64,000 bases of DNA from Phytophthora quininea (GCA_011947345.1 JAAVTG010000675.1:62001-126000); one strand, 5' to 3'; shown: positions 1 to 12,256, numbered from the stretch's first letter. Notes: generated by a model from the sequence alone, not told the origin. Translations and numbers: made by a program.

Positions 1-566
1 AGCCAACGAGGTACGGCAGCGCGATCTTCTGAAAGACGCAAAATCTCTCGACAACGCCTTCTTCAGCCCACTCTATACGTCCGGACATATCTACTTCTCC
101 AACATCATGGACTCGCTCTTGGGTTCATGTTCGAATCAGCAGTTGCTGATCGAGATGGTGACTCAGCTGGTGATCAGTGGAAATATGAGTATGAACATGC
201 CAAACCGCATTCAACGATCTCGGCATTGCCTATCACAAATACCAGCCCCAGAGCGCTACCATTTCCGCCCTTATGCACTGCTGGTTGAAGGTTTGCTGCA
301 CAACGATGTAAGTATTACTGCTGTCATACATTCCCCCATTACTGATCCGTCGTCATACGTTTTGAATAGGATATCATGGTTCTCGGCATTTACCGCAGTG
401 CGAGTACCCGCACGTCTCCACAGTTTGTCCTCACAAACCCCCAGGCGATGAACTCGTTACCCCGCAAGATTTGCTTTTGTCATTAAATGAGGCTCCTCAA
501 TTGTGGGGCGTCACAGTTGATTCTAGATCATCTTCTTCCGAAAACCTTCGGCGATGCCATGTATGA
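1..566 (+). CDS. BK-type (Slo-like) calcium-activated potassium channel, C-terminal part
   Basis: This is the 3' end of a gene that begins before the window. The first exon, read in frame from base 2, contains YTSGHIYFSNIMDSLLGS and ALLVEGLLHND. A GTAAGT donor near 309 and a TTTTGAATAG acceptor near 369 join it to DIMVLGIYRS and FVLTNP. These match the end of the cytoplasmic RCK gating ring of Slo1/BK channels, where a dimeric segment is followed by an LGIYR-type and a TNPP-type motif. After FVLTNP the frame shifts at a run of C (438-442). With one more C it would continue to a DELVTPQDLLLSLNE-like end and a TGA at 564-566. Without it, a short alternative end stops near 486. BK channels pass potassium across the plasma membrane in response to calcium and voltage. 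The gene ends 7 bp from the convergent WRAP73 stop. Family assignment is fairly sure; calcium sensing cannot be judged from this fragment. Confidence 0.72.
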
Positions 567-573
567 CGCTTGC

Positions 574-2317
574 TTACAGAGAGATCGAGCAAAAGTCCTG
601 TCGATCGACTGCAAGTAAAGCGTTACCAGATGGTTCCCATTGGAGAGCAAGCGCTTGAAAAGACTCTGTTGGAGGGCAAAACAAAGCAATCTGTGAATCG
701 TGTCGTAACGTCAAGTAAGGCGCTGTTGAAGACGTACCAGTTGGAATGTCGACCCACGAGATTCCATTCGAGGACCACAGATGAACCCGATTCGCCCCCG
801 AAGCAATTGCTAGGCGATTCTGGACGGGGTCCCATCGAAAGCTCCGCACAGTCTCCATTAATGATACAGCAGAATGCAGCGTAAGTGTCTCGGTGCGCCA
901 AATCCACACGTTGTAAGGCATTTGCTCGCTTTTGTAGCAATAAATGCCGAGTCAGCACTCCACACGACGCGGCTGACACCAATCTTCGGGTTTTCTGTTC
1001 TGTCGTGCCGCGGCGGCAAAGTTGGTCAGGATCAAACGTATTAACGTCCAAAGACATTAACGTACAATGGATCAGAGGCAATTGTCCGTACGGAAAAAGG
1101 CGGTTCACGCGTCACAAAGCAAATTTCCCGAGCTTTTTGCCGCCCGCTGCCTGCGCTGCCGCAGAAGCTGCCTGTAGTGAATTGGAAAGCAGTGACGAGT
1201 TGCGTTGCACGACGGCAACGCGTTTGCCTTGTGGGCGATCCATCACGTCAGCATCTGCGAAAGCTTCCTCGAATTCAACCTGCACAACACTCATCAGAAA
1301 GATAAAAGCTAAACTCCAACAAAGGGTTTGCCACACTTACTGCTGCTTGGTTTGTGTGGGTACACGTCACTGCAATGCTTTCGTGGTCAAAGTCCGCGAC
1401 AGGCTTCCAATTGATATGATTCAGCACGCGCAGACGCTCGTCGTAACTTCCCAGGGCAAGGAACTGTCCGACGCTGACCAGGCCATTGCTCTCAAGCCGA
1501 GCGCGTTCTCGTAGGCCTGGCATCCAATAGAACCCAATTAGCACCACCATGAGCAATAGAACCTCGCTCGCTGTTTTACCTGGTATTTAGCTAGCAGCGT
1601 CCCGTCCGGGGAGTACAGCAACACTCGGAATTCGAGGTGGATGTCCCGCACTGCAATTGTTCTATCAACACACTAGGTTGTCAGCTTCTTGCACCTCTCA
1701 ATTTGCCTGTTCCTCACGTACGCGTCGTCCGGTGACCATAGAATTTCCGCACAGTCGTAGCTCTCAATGGAGAAGTGAGCTGTGAGTTCCCACGTCTCGC
1801 AGCTGTAGATGCCAATAAAGTCTTTGCAGTCGTGACGCTCCACCACCGCCAGAAACTCCCCAGTGGACGAGAAGCTCAAGCCTTCCGCCACCAGTTTGGG
1901 ACTGCGAATGCTACAACGCGCCGTGGGGCTCTCGAGACTCCACACAGTCGCGTGCAGCTGGAAGTCCGAGACCGTCAGCACGTGACGCGAGTCCGGAGTC
2001 CACCGCGCGAACACTAAGCCAGCCACGCCCTCTGTGATCTTGCAGCTCCACGAGGCATCGGTAGCCGACCAGATCTGCACGGCAGCGCGCTTGTAGCAGG
2101 CCGAGAGCAGCAGCTGCGAGTCATCGGCCCAGGCCAGAGCTTGCACCACGTCCAGCGCCGAGTAGCGCTGCAGGATCTGCAGGCTGCGAGCGTCGCGGAT
2201 GGTCACGCGGTTGCCGCTGGCTGAGGCGATAAAGCGGCCGTCCAGGGACCAGCGCACGAGGCCGTGGGCCACGCGCATGGGCGACGACACTTGTGCTTGC
2301 ATCTTCTGGGTCATCAT
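574..2317 (-). CDS. WRAP73: WRAP73 (WDR8) WD-repeat protein, frame-broken
   Basis: WRAP73 proteins are about 460-residue WD40 proteins that act at centrosomes and spindle poles. Exon 1 (2317-1722) starts at ATG 2317 and carries LQILQRYSALD, YKRAAVQIWS and ERHDCKDFIGIYSCETW, which line up with human WDR8. Exon 2 (1661-1580) gives TIAVRDIHLEFRVLLYSPDG. Exon 3 (1516-1341) gives the AYENALGLRAMAW and LALGSYDERLRVLNH blades. Exon 4 opens at 1279, and the last part (NVWIWRTETLTLHSA to DFCSISL) ends at 574. The introns are 60-80 bp GT-AG. Frame breaks lie near 1468 in exon 3, near 1115 and near 922, where an A run appears one base short. Because the blades on both sides of each break are conserved, under-called bases are likelier than a dead gene, although a recent pseudogene is not excluded. 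Confidence 0.82.
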
Positions 2318-2420
2318 GGCTCAAAAATGAAAACTGTAGCCATAATGGAAACGATACATTGAAAATGGAGGACTGCCTTCCTACACATGGACAACATGAA
2401 CACCTCCAGCGCGAAGGCGA

Positions 2421-5400
2421 TCATGGTAAGTGGCGTGTGTCGTGCTTGTCGGCCGTGATGCGCTTCCTGGGCACGGGTCGGTACATGACGCTGCCGTCTG
2501 CGCTGGGCTCGGAGGGATGTTGGTATTTGGGCCCAGACCAGTAGACCTTGCTGCACTTGTTGCAGATCCAGAACTTGGTGACGCTAGCGGGGACCCTTTT
2601 GCGGAGTCTCTCCGAGCTTCTGCCGTGCCGTGACAGCGTCGATGGAGGAAAACTTGGCCGAGTTGCAGCGCGCACATCGTGACGATTGCGTCTTCATCCG
2701 CTCTTGCAGGCCGAACTGCAGTTTCACTTCCCGATATTGCTTGTAGCACTCTGGATCAGACAGAACGAAACAAGCGCCTGCGTCACGGCGGCTCGGAAGA
2801 CTGGTGTCGCGTGTCAATACAATCCGATCTTCCTTAGTGGCACGTGCAAGCATAATGCTCTTGGGGTCGTGGCTCCGCGTCACCTCAATACTATCTGGGT
2901 CCCAATTGACGACGTCGATACCAATCGCACGAAGCCAACGCCCAACTTGTGTCACCATCGAATCTGCCAAAAACTTGTATTCGAGAACCTTGGGACTCTC
3001 GGCTGTTGTGGCATCGATGCGATCGTCATCCGATTCAGCGCCTGGAGACCTTGGACTAGTCGAAATGGATGGATCTCGCGGGGTCGATATTTCGCTTACC
3101 ATGGTGAGGTTGGCCAACGAAAAGAGAGCCTGCGACTCCACCCAGAGTACCTCGTCATGTGATCCACACCCAGCCGCCACGTACTGCGCGTCCTTCAAAC
3201 TCGAGTCTGCGTAAACCTCAATCTCCGGCGCCTTGTCACCGTTCCCCGCCGCAGGTCTGTGGCCGAAAGGTGCTACTGTGCCTGGCGCAAAGCCAAAAAC
3301 CTCACGGCATTCAACTTCAGTGGCCAATCGAACTTTGCGTCGTCCAACGTCACGGAATCTCGCGAAGCTAGCCATGTCAAGCTTGCAGCTAGCGTCGACG
3401 CACACAACACACGGCATCTCTGTCGCAATGATCATAGAATATAGCGGTTAGATTTGTGCTGAAAGAAAGCGTTATCGTTCATCTTACCATCGGCGAAGAT
3501 ACAAATGCTGTTTACTGCAACGAAGTTTCGCTGCGAGGACTTCGTTTCTTCGAGCAATCTTTTTATCTGGCCCATCGGGAGAAACTTCAGTGTGGAATTG
3601 ATGGATTGGGTAGTGCTTCGTTCTTCCCAAATGCGCGCAATATCTTGTGGCTTCACTAACGGACACGCCGTCTCGACATTTTTTTCTCCGCCGTGCTGCA
3701 GCGACCACTTGCGATGATAGTCGACACGCACGGAAGTAACTTCCAAGATTTTGGCTTTTGTAAGCATCGTCCTATTTGCAAGGCTCGTGATGTGTTCGCG
3801 CGCGTCATCCCAACTGTCTTGGTATCCAGGGTGGGCGTACCTGTAGTTGGTCTTGACTCAGTTCCATTACACATCACTCGTTATAAAAGCATAAACGTAC
3901 GCTTTCTCGACAATTTGAATGAGGCAAAGTGCATCCAATGCTGCATAGGTTAGCTGAGCAGGCGAGAGTGGTCGCTGTTCCCAGTCGCTAAGCTGCATTC
4001 GCTGTTACACAACATAAAATATTTGTGTCAAAGGATTGGAAGACTGTAGCAAGCGATACCAAGTATACCTTATCCAATGGCTTGCCCAAAATGTGGCGAG
4101 ACACTTGAGACAGGCTGGTTCCGATTGATTCGCTTGGTTTCAATGGCAACACGTTCAACTGCACATTCATGTCAGCGTCATTCGAGAATTTAGACAGCAG
4201 ATATGCATCTTACATCCAGAAAAGGTGTGACCGTGGCGAAAGCTTGTCTCTCCGGAAACGTTTGATGCAGCACTTGGAATAAATACGACAAAGTCAGGCC
4301 GTCGGTGCATTGAAAGTGTCATCTGAACTTCCTCGTCTGTACCTTTGAGGTCCGAGTCAAAGCTGAATCCCAGCTTCAGAAGTTGGGGCCACGTGAATAG
4401 TGTCACCAGGAACCCCTCGAACAAATAATCGTTGTCCTAAGAGAGCAGCGATAACGAAAAGTGGGCCAGACATCGATAATAAAAATGAAATACAGCAACT
4501 TACATGAAGCTTCAACAGATCAATAATGAATACTCGAGTCGGCGATGCAATCTGCAAAATGCTCGCCATGGCTGTCCTTGATTTAAATCGCGAAGTGACA
4601 GGTTTCCACTCTACATCCAAGCCCACCACTTCAGGTATGCCTTTAACATTTAAGGATTGGTTGGCCTTGTCATTCGATCCGAAGAAATGATGCATCGCCA
4701 ATCGAACTGTTTCCTCTGAATCACAGAAGACAATGTCTTTATCTTCCAGTGAAGAAGTCAGGTATTCCTTGCCTTCGGCAACCTGAAATTCTGATTGCGA
4801 AGCTTCAGTGCTGGTATGGTTTTTGATAATTTTCGAGATGTCAGAGCCAAACCCTGCAGTCTCCAGCTTCGTGACTAGCTGTGTTGCCTGGGCAAGCTCT
4901 CCGGCGGCAACCATGTGCTCGAGCAGCACCTTTTGAAGTGTGGGGTCGTGACCAACAAACGTTATTGCCAGCTGCCAGCGCTGGGAGTCAATAAGTCGCA
5001 ATAGACCGTCTCGACTGTACAGCACATCTACAACGCACAAAACACGAGTAAGGAAAACAACATAAGCGCGTCAGCAACTTGTAAGCATACCAATATTGGG
5101 GTATTCCTTTTGGAGCTCGAAGTTTGTTACCAGTCGATGCGCCTACAAGATACAAAATCATCGGGTAAAATCCCGATCGCAGGGTTCATGCACGCTCTAA
5201 CTAACACCTTACTCGCTTGAAATCGTGGAGCTCGATGACCTCATCAATTAGGATCTTCGCCAGAGCTGCGCGTAGGCACACAAGGATATGAGATACCGTT
5301 CAAAGCACTCGACCCATCGAACTGCGGGCTGCAATACCTGTGTCGCCGTCAGCCTCATAGGTCCGCACCAGCAGCTCTGCTGAGGTCCAGTCTTTGGATC

Positions 5401-6138
5401 GCACCATTCTGGCGACAATTGCCTCGAACGGCCAGTCCACGTTGCTGAAGGTCCCACACAGCTTGATCAAGGCGGAATGGCTCTTGGAGTCAAGGTGGCG
5501 CTCCAGCGAACCGCGAACGAGTTCCGGGTCGATATCAGTCATCTGGAACAGCTCCAACAGTTCCACTAGAAGCTTCTGGTCCTGTAAAAACACAACAGTA
5601 GTCAGCCCGAGAGACCCCAGACGATCCCAACGCAATTTCGTACAATGTCCGAGTTGCGGCCCAGACCGTTCGTGCAAAAGGCCCGCAGCTCTTCGTTGTG
5701 TTGTCCTTGTGCTCGACATTGCTCCGCCTGCTCGTTGCTTCTGTCTCCTTTGATGAGTTTCTTGAGCGCGTTCACGACCAGAAACGCCAGCGGTGCATTG
5801 GGTTGGCACTTTGTGGGGGTCTTCTTGGCTGCAGGTGTGTTGCTAGCGCGTCCATCGTCTTGAGGCGACCTGGTGCGTGGCAACGCGGTCGGTTCTTGAG
5901 CCAGCACCAACAGCACGCGCACTGTGAACTGCCAGAACGAACATGCGCTCTCGTCGCTGCAGAGGCAGCTGAAGACCTCCGTCAGCGTCGATTCCAGCGC
6001 CAGGAATTTGTTGCTGCCCCGCGTCAACTTGGTGCCATAGAAGGAGCCGTGGAGGCACCGCGCCCACTGCTCCGCGGCAGTCGCGCCGCCATCGCGAGAT
6101 CGGAAGATCCGGACCAGTTCGGGACCGATAGGCTCCAT
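2421..6138 (-). CDS. EXD3/Mut-7/Nibbler-like 3'-5' exonuclease with YbaK and Mut7-C domains
   Basis: This multi-exon gene starts at ATG 6138 (MEPIGPELV). The N-terminal third (6138 to about 4900) is helical, like the Nibbler HEAT-like region. A DEDDy exonuclease follows: Exo I is VVGLDVEWKP near 4597-4627 (Asp and Glu present), Exo II lies around KLGFSFDSDL near 4350-4395, and Exo III is TYAALDA near 3940-3960. Next comes a YbaK-like aminoacyl-tRNA deacylase domain, about 3560-3150, with FVAVNSICIFADGK, RRKVRLATEVE and GFAPGTVAPFGH. The C-terminus is a Mut7-C PIN-like domain (FLADSMVTQVGRWLRAIGID near 2990-2930) with a zinc ribbon (RCARCN, then WICNKCSKVYW). The frame shifts at AAAAGGG near 2594-2600 between the two halves of the ribbon. 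Animal relatives trim small RNAs. A tRNA-editing domain between the nuclease domains is unusual, and its role is unknown. Exon borders are approximate. Confidence 0.75.
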
Positions 6139-6447
6139 TGTAGCTGCTTGTACAGGAGACCTCTTGTTGCGAAGTGAACCTCGTTTCAACCCATGCCTGC
6201 TCAACCCAGATGACTTTCGCACCGCCCCAGGTTCCGCTTCGTATGCGCAGAGCCGTCCGTTGCTCGTTGCGCGCGGCAGCGTCAACTAAGTACAGGGTCT
6301 GCAATGGTGCTGCGCGTTTGCTCGAGCAAGCGCAACAGGAGCTCGCAGTCTCGACTTTCGTCGAACGTTTACTGCAAAGGAAGGCATCGCTACACACACG
6401 CCATCCACGGACTATAGCGGCATCTTCGCGCAAGCAGGAACGAAAGC

Positions 6448-7325
6448 ATGCTTTCCGCCATCAGAGATTGGAGTAAGCTGATCTCGTGGAGAGCTCGCTC
6501 TCTTTCTCGCAGCAACGCGAGGTTCGATGCGACGTCAAATGCTGCGTCTGTCGAGACAAAATGCTGGTCTTTTGCCGAGGCGCTGATGACCCAGAACTCA
6601 CACGTGCTCAAGACGCTCCGTGTGTTGTTGCAAGTCTTGCTCGATCCCAGTTTCAGTACTCGACCTGTATGCTCGACCTCACTGTGGAAGCAGACGGCAA
6701 AGCGGAAACACTCAGGCACAAGAAGGCAATCCTACGGCGAAATGTGAACCAAACTAGTTGGAGGCGCGCGATAAGCAAGCTTGGGCAACAGTTCGCTCAC
6801 GACTCGTTTTCGTCCTCGATGGACGCCAAACTGAAGGTGAGCGCCGACAACCTGTGCCGCGACCTTGAACTCGCTGAAGTTACCGCAAGACTCTCGCTGA
6901 CTGTTGCCGTCTCTGACGTTGCCGGTTTCCATTCACGCTGGTATTCAACAGCACAAGCTGAAGCGGTCGACGGCGGACGTGTTGGATCAGAGCGGAGCGT
7001 CGAACCCGAGTGAGTAAACCGAATTGTGACGACAGGGGCATCGACGACTAAGACTCGACGAGATGACAGGTCAGCGTGAAAGGCAAGTTGCAGTTGGCAC
7101 ATGGAAGATTCGTGCCGTGCTCGTCGGGTCCAGCGGAGAAGGGAGCGTGCTTGGCGTGGTGGCTATGAGGCGTCTGGTGCACGCAGTGTAGTGAGTTTTC
7201 GCGTAAGCTCCCTAATCACTATTCAATTCGCCATCTTGTGCAGAGCCTCGACAGCAACGCACCTTCCTCCAAGTCAACTTCCAACAGGACGGAGTCCAGC
7301 TCCGCCTTCATCCTATCGCCTAGAA
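6448..7325 (+). CDS. Unrecognised protein gene, plus strand
   Basis: Overlapping plus-strand frames run divergently from the EXD3-like gene, whose ATG is at 6138. They include MLSAIRDWSKLISWRARSLS from 6448 and, in another frame from 6486, KMLVFCRGADDPELTRAQD and LTVAVSDVAGFHSRW. Near 7100-7190 the frame reads GTWKIRAVLVGSSGEG, and after a possible intron (about 7189-7241) RTFLQVNFQQDGVQLRLHP ends near 7325. The pieces look coding but change frame, as expected for short introns plus indels. No family was recognised. The opposite strand is also open at 6390-6719 and 6797-7102, so even the strand is uncertain. The gene stops about 20 bp before the first tRNA-array unit. Confidence 0.3.
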
Positions 7326-7695
7326 CTTATCGTTTTTCGATGGCGCACGCATGTGACGCGACCTGGCGGCCACGGCGCGCAGACCCATTCCTCGAGCTGT
7401 GTCGGAGCCGCCACGCCGTTGACGTCGTCGCCGATGCGTGCCTCCGTTCGCTCCTCAGCCAGAGTGAGTGGGCCAGCAATGCAGAGACGGAGAACACGCG
7501 CAGCCACTTTGCGGTCGAGCCCCAGTCGGTCTCGATGGCGGTCGCTCGACCCGCCACTGCTGGACTGGCACAAGCCACAAGCGTGCCGGCTCGAAGTGGG
7601 CCTCGGACACAGTCAGACGGGCTGACAGCAGCAGCCCAGGGCGTGCTGCAGGCCGACAAGCGGTCGTTCCGGCCAGCCAACGAGCTGCGCGGCGC

Positions 7696-7699
7696 AAAA
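7696..7699 (-). terminator. Pol III oligo-T terminator of tRNA-Asp copy 1
   Basis: AAAA on the plus strand is TTTT on the minus strand, four bases beyond the tRNA 3' end. The same four-T stop, in the context CTCCTTTTGCGC, follows the other copies, so each tRNA should be a separate Pol III transcript. Confidence 0.8.
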
Positions 7700-7703
7700 G
7701 GAG

Positions 7704-7775
7704 CTTCCCGTCCGGGAATTGAACCCGGGTCACCCGCGTGACAGGCGGGTATACTAACCACTATACTAACGAGAA
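7704..7775 (-). tRNA. tRNA-Asp(GUC), array copy 1
   Basis: The 72-nt gene folds fully. The acceptor TTCTCGT pairs with ACGGGAA and G is the discriminator. The D-stem is GTAT/GTAT with U-G pairs, the anticodon stem is CCCGC/GCGGG with loop CTGTCAC (anticodon GTC), and the T-stem is CCGGG/CCCGG with loop TTCAATT. There is no intron and CCA is not encoded. Spacer class A; the spacer has an extra CCACAAG-like insertion near 7575. Confidence 0.96.
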
Positions 7776-8270
7776 TCCGTACGCTTTGCCAACCCCCAAA
7801 CAAAATCGAAATTGACGCCGCTCTCCTGCCCCACACGACAAACACACGCCCTGCGCGCTGCTGGCTGCCTCTGCACACGTCCCAACAACCTTCCCAGCAC
7901 GCTCGCTCGTTTGCGCACGCATGTGACGCGACCTGGCGGGCACGGCGCGCAGACCCATTCCTCGAGCTGTGTCGGAGCCGCCACGCCGTTGACGCCGTCG
8001 CCGATGCGTGCCTCCGTTCGCTCCTCGGCCAGAGTGAGTGGTCCAGCAATGCAGAGACGGAGAACACGCGCAGCCACTTTGCGGTCGAGCCCACAGTCGG
8101 TCTCGATGGCGGTCGCTCGACCCGCCACCACTGCTGGACTGGCACAAGCGTGCCGGCTCGAAGTGGGCCTCGGACACAGTCAGACGGGCTGACAGCAGCA
8201 GCCCAGGGCGTGCTGCAGGCCGACAAGCGGTCGTTCCGGCCAGCCAACGAGCTGCGCGGCGCAAAAGGAG

Positions 8271-8342
8271 CTTCCCGTCCGGGAATTGAACCCGGGTCAC
8301 CCGCGTGACAGGCGGGTATACTAACCACTATACTAACGAGAA
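8271..8342 (-). tRNA. tRNA-Asp(GUC), array copy 2
   Basis: 72 nt, identical to copy 1; 567 bp from it. Spacer class C, with an extra CCA near 8125. Confidence 0.96.
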
Positions 8343-8841
8343 TCCGTACGCTTTGCCAACCCCCAAACAAAATCGAAATTGACGCCGCTCTCCTGCCCCA
8401 CACACGACAAACACACGCCCCGCGTGCTGCTGGCTGCCTCTGCACACGTCCCAACAACCTTCCCAGCACGCTCGCTCGTTTGCGCACGCATGTGACGCGA
8501 CCTGGCGGCCACGGCGCGCAGACCCATTCCTCGAGCTGTGTCGGAGCCGCCACGCCGTTGACGCCGTCGCCGATGCGTGCCTCCGTTCGCTCCTCGGCCA
8601 GAGTGAGTGGTCCAGCAATGCACAGACGGAGAACACGCGCAGCCACTTTGCGGTCGAGCCCACAGTCGGTCTCGATGGCGGTCGCTCGACTCGACCCGCC
8701 ACTGCTGGACTGGCACAAGCGTGCCGGCTCGAAGTGGGCCTCGGACACAGTCAGACGGGCTGACAGCAGCAGCCCAGGGCGTGCTGCAGGCCGACAAGCG
8801 GTCGTTCCGGCCAGCCAACGAGCTGCGCGGCGCAAAAGGAG

Positions 8842-8913
8842 CTTCCCGTCCGGGAATTGAACCCGGGTCACCCGCGTGACAGGCGGGTATACTAACCACT
8901 ATACTAACGAGAA
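8842..8913 (-). tRNA. tRNA-Asp(GUC), array copy 3
   Basis: 72 nt, consensus; step of 571 bp. Spacer class C with the left-edge GCGG variant. Confidence 0.96.
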
Positions 8914-9409
8914 TCCGTACGCTTTGCCAACCCCCAAACAAAATCAAATTGACGCCGCTCTCCTGCCCCACACACGACAAACACACGCCCCGCGCTGCTG
9001 GCTGCCTCTGCACACGTCCCAACAACCTTCCCAGCACGCTCGCTCGTTTGCGCACGCATGTGACGCGACCTGGCGGCCACGGCGCGCAGACCCATTCCTC
9101 GAGCTGTGTCGGAGCCGCCACGCCGTTGACGTCGTCGCCGATGCGTGCCTCCGTTCGCTCCTCGGCCAGAGTGAGTGGGCCAGCAATGCAGAGACGGAGA
9201 ACACGCGCAGCCACTTTGCGGTCGAGCCCACAGTCGGTCTCGATGGCGGTCGCTCGACTCGACCCGCCACTGCTGGACTGGCACAAGCGTGCCGGCTCGA
9301 AGTGGGCCTCGGACACAGTCAGACGGGCTGACAGCAGCAGCCCAGGGCGTGCTGCAGGCCGACAAGCGGTCGTTCCGGCCAGCCAACAAGCTGCGCGGCG
9401 CAAAAGGAG

Positions 9410-9480
9410 CTTCCCGTCCGGGAATTGAACCCGGTCACCCGCGTGACAGGCGGGTATACTAACCACTATACTAACGAGAA
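9410..9480 (-). tRNA. tRNA-Asp(GUC), array copy 4, one base short
   Basis: 71 nt. One G of GGG is missing on the plus strand near 9433, so the variable loop shrinks from 4 to 3 nt if the T-stem is kept. Function is doubtful, or the base was under-called. Last unit with left-edge variants; class C. Confidence 0.85.
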
Positions 9481-9978
9481 TCCGTACGCTTTGCCAACCC
9501 CCAAACAAAATCAAATTGCCACCGCTCTCCTGCCCCACACACGACAAACACACGCCCTGCGTGCTGCTGGCTGCCTCTGCACACGTCCCAACAACCTTCC
9601 CAGCACGCCCGCTCGTTTGCGCACGCATGTGACGCGACCTGGCGGGCACGGCGCGCCGACCCATTCCTCGAGCTGTGTCGGAGCCGCCACGCCGTTGACG
9701 CCGTCGCCGATGCGTGCCTCCGTTCGCTCCTCGGCCAGAGTGAGTGGTCCAGCAATGCACAGACGGAGAACACGCGCAGCCACTTTGTGGTCGAGCCCCC
9801 AGTCGGTCTCGATGGCGGTCGCTCGACTCGACCCGCCACTGCTGGACTGGCACAAGCGTGCCGGCTCGAAGTGGGCCTCGGACACAGTCAGACGGGCTGA
9901 CAGCAGCAGCCCAGGGCGTGCTGCAGGCCGACAAGCGGTCGTTCCGGCCAGCCAACGAGCTGCGCGGCGCAAAAGGAG

Positions 9979-10050
9979 CTTCCCGTCCGGGAATTGAACC
10001 CGGGTCACCCGCGTGACAGGCGGGTATACTAACCACTATACTAACGAGAA
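9979..10050 (-). tRNA. tRNA-Asp(GUC), array copy 5
   Basis: 72 nt, consensus. First unit with the core variants (GCGCGCCGACC, TGTGG); class B. Confidence 0.96.
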
Positions 10051-10548
10051 TCCGTACGCTTTGCCAACCCCCAAACAAAATTCAAATTGCCGCCGCTCTC
10101 CTGCCCCACACACGACAAACACACGCCCTGCGTGCTGCTGGCTGCCTCTGCACACGTCCCAACAACCTCCCAGCACGCCCGCTCGTTTGCGCACGCATGT
10201 GACGCGACCTGGCGGGCACGGCGCGCCGACCCATTCCTCGAGCTGTGTCGGAGCCGCCACGCCGTTGACGCCGTCGCCGATGCGTGCCTCCGTTCGCTCC
10301 TCGGCCAGAGTGAGTGGTCCAGCAATGCAGAGACGGAGAACACGCGCAGCCACTTTGTGGTCGAGCCCCCAGTCGGTCTCGATGGCGGTCGCTCGACTCG
10401 ACCCGCCACTGCTGGACTGGCACAAGCGTGCCGGCTCGAAGTGGGCCTCGGACACAGTCAGACGGGCTGACAGCAGCAGCCCAGGGCGTGCTGCAGGCCG
10501 ACAAGCGGTCGTTCCGGCCAGCCAACGAGCTGCGCGGCGCAAAAGGAG

Positions 10549-10620
10549 CTTCCCGTCCGGGAATTGAACCCGGGTCACCCGCGTGACAGGCGGGTATACT
10601 AACCACTATACTAACGAGAA
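10549..10620 (-). tRNA. tRNA-Asp(GUC), array copy 6
   Basis: 72 nt, consensus; step of 570 bp; class B, but keeps CAGAGACGG where most core units read CACAGACGG. Confidence 0.96.
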
Positions 10621-11117
10621 TCCGTACGCTTTGCCAACCCCCAAACAAAATTCAAATTGCCACCGCTCTCCTGCCCCACACACGACAAACACACGCCCTG
10701 CGTGCTGCTGGCTGCCTCTGCACACGTCCCAACAACCTCCCAGCACGCTCGCTCGTTTGCGCACGCATGTGACGCGACCTGGCGGGCACGGCGCGCCGAC
10801 CCATTCCTCGAGCTGTGTCGGAGCCGCCACGCCGTTGACGCCGTCGCCGATGCGTGCCTCCGTTCGCTCCTCGGCCAGAGTGAGTGGTCCAGCAATGCAC
10901 AGACGGAGAACACGCGCAGCCACTTTGTGGTCGAGCCCCAGTCGGTCTCGATGGCGGTCGCTCGACTCGACCCGCCACTGCTGGACTGGCACAAGCGTGC
11001 CGGCTCGAAGTGGGCCTCGGACACAGTCAGACGGGCTGACAGCAGCAGCCCAGGGCGTGCTGCAGGCCGACAAGCGGTCGTTCCGGCCAGCCAACGAGCT
11101 GCGCGGCGCAAAAGGAG

Positions 11118-11189
11118 CTTCCCGTCCGGGAATTGAACCCGGGTCACCCGCGTGACAGGCGGGTATACTAACCACTATACTAACGAGAA
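11118..11189 (-). tRNA. tRNA-Asp(GUC), array copy 7
   Basis: 72 nt, consensus; class A. The 5' flank that follows has AACCCC instead of AACCCCC. Confidence 0.96.
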
Positions 11190-11687
11190 TCCGTACGCTT
11201 TGCCAACCCCAAACAAAATTCAAATTGCCACCGCTCTCCTGCCCCACACACGACAAACACACGCCCTGCGTGCTGCTGGCTGCCTCTGCACACGTCCCAA
11301 CAACCTCCCCAGCACGCCCGCTCGTTTGCGCACGCATGTGACGCGACCTGGCGGGCACGGCGCGCCGACCCATTCCTCGAGCTGTGTCGGAGCCGCCACG
11401 CCGTTGACGCCGTCGCCGATGCGTGCCTCCGTTCGCTCCTCGGCCAGAGTGAGTGGTCCAGCAATGCACAGACGGAGAACACGCGCAGCCACTTTGTGGT
11501 CGAGCCCACAGTCGGTCTCGATGGCGGTCGCTCGACTCGACCCGCCACTGCTGGACTGGCACAAGCGTGCCGGCTCGAAGTGGGCCTCGGACACAGTCAG
11601 ACGGGCTGACAGCAGCAGCCCAGGGCGTGCTGCAGGCCGACAAGCGGTCGTTCCGGCCAGCCAACGAGCTGCGCGGCGCAAAAGGAG

Positions 11688-11759
11688 CTTCCCGTCCGGG
11701 AATTGAACCCGGGTCACCCGCGTGACAGGCGGGTATACTAACCACTATACTAACGAGAA
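11688..11759 (-). tRNA. tRNA-Asp(GUC), array copy 8
   Basis: 72 nt, consensus; class C spacer inside the otherwise A/B core. Confidence 0.96.
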
Positions 11760-12256
11760 TCCGTACGCTTTGCCAACCCCCAAACAAAATTCAAATTGCC
11801 GCCGCTCTCCTGCCCCACACACGACAAACACACGCCCTGCGTGCTGCTGGCTGCCTCTGCACACGTCCCAACAACCTCCCAGCACGCCCGCTCGTTTGCG
11901 CACGCATGTGACGCGACCTGGCGGGCACGGCGCGCCGACCCATTCCTCGAGCTGTGTCGGAGCCGCCACGCCGTTGACGCCGTCGCCGATGCGTGCCTCC
12001 GTTCGCTCCTCGGCCAGAGTGAGTGGTCCAGCAATGCACAGACGGAGAACACGCGCAGCCACTTTGTGGTCGAGCCCCAGTCGGTCTCGATGGCGGTCGC
12101 TCGACTCGACCCGCCACTGCTGGACTGGCACAAGCGTGCCGGCTCGAAGTGGGCCTCGGACACAGTCAGACGGGCTGACAGCAGCAGCCCAGGGCGTGCT
12201 GCAGGCCGACAAGCGGTCGTTCCGGCCAGCCAACGAGCTGCGCGGCGCAAAAGGAG

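Noticed and set aside
574..2317. WRAP73 as a confirmed pseudogene
   Set aside because: The breaks resemble the single-base losses seen in the window's other essential genes, and blades on either side are conserved.
3231..3250. Functional link between the YbaK-bearing nuclease and the tRNA-Asp array as an operon-like unit
   Set aside because: The genes are separated by another locus and use different polymerases; proximity alone is not evidence.
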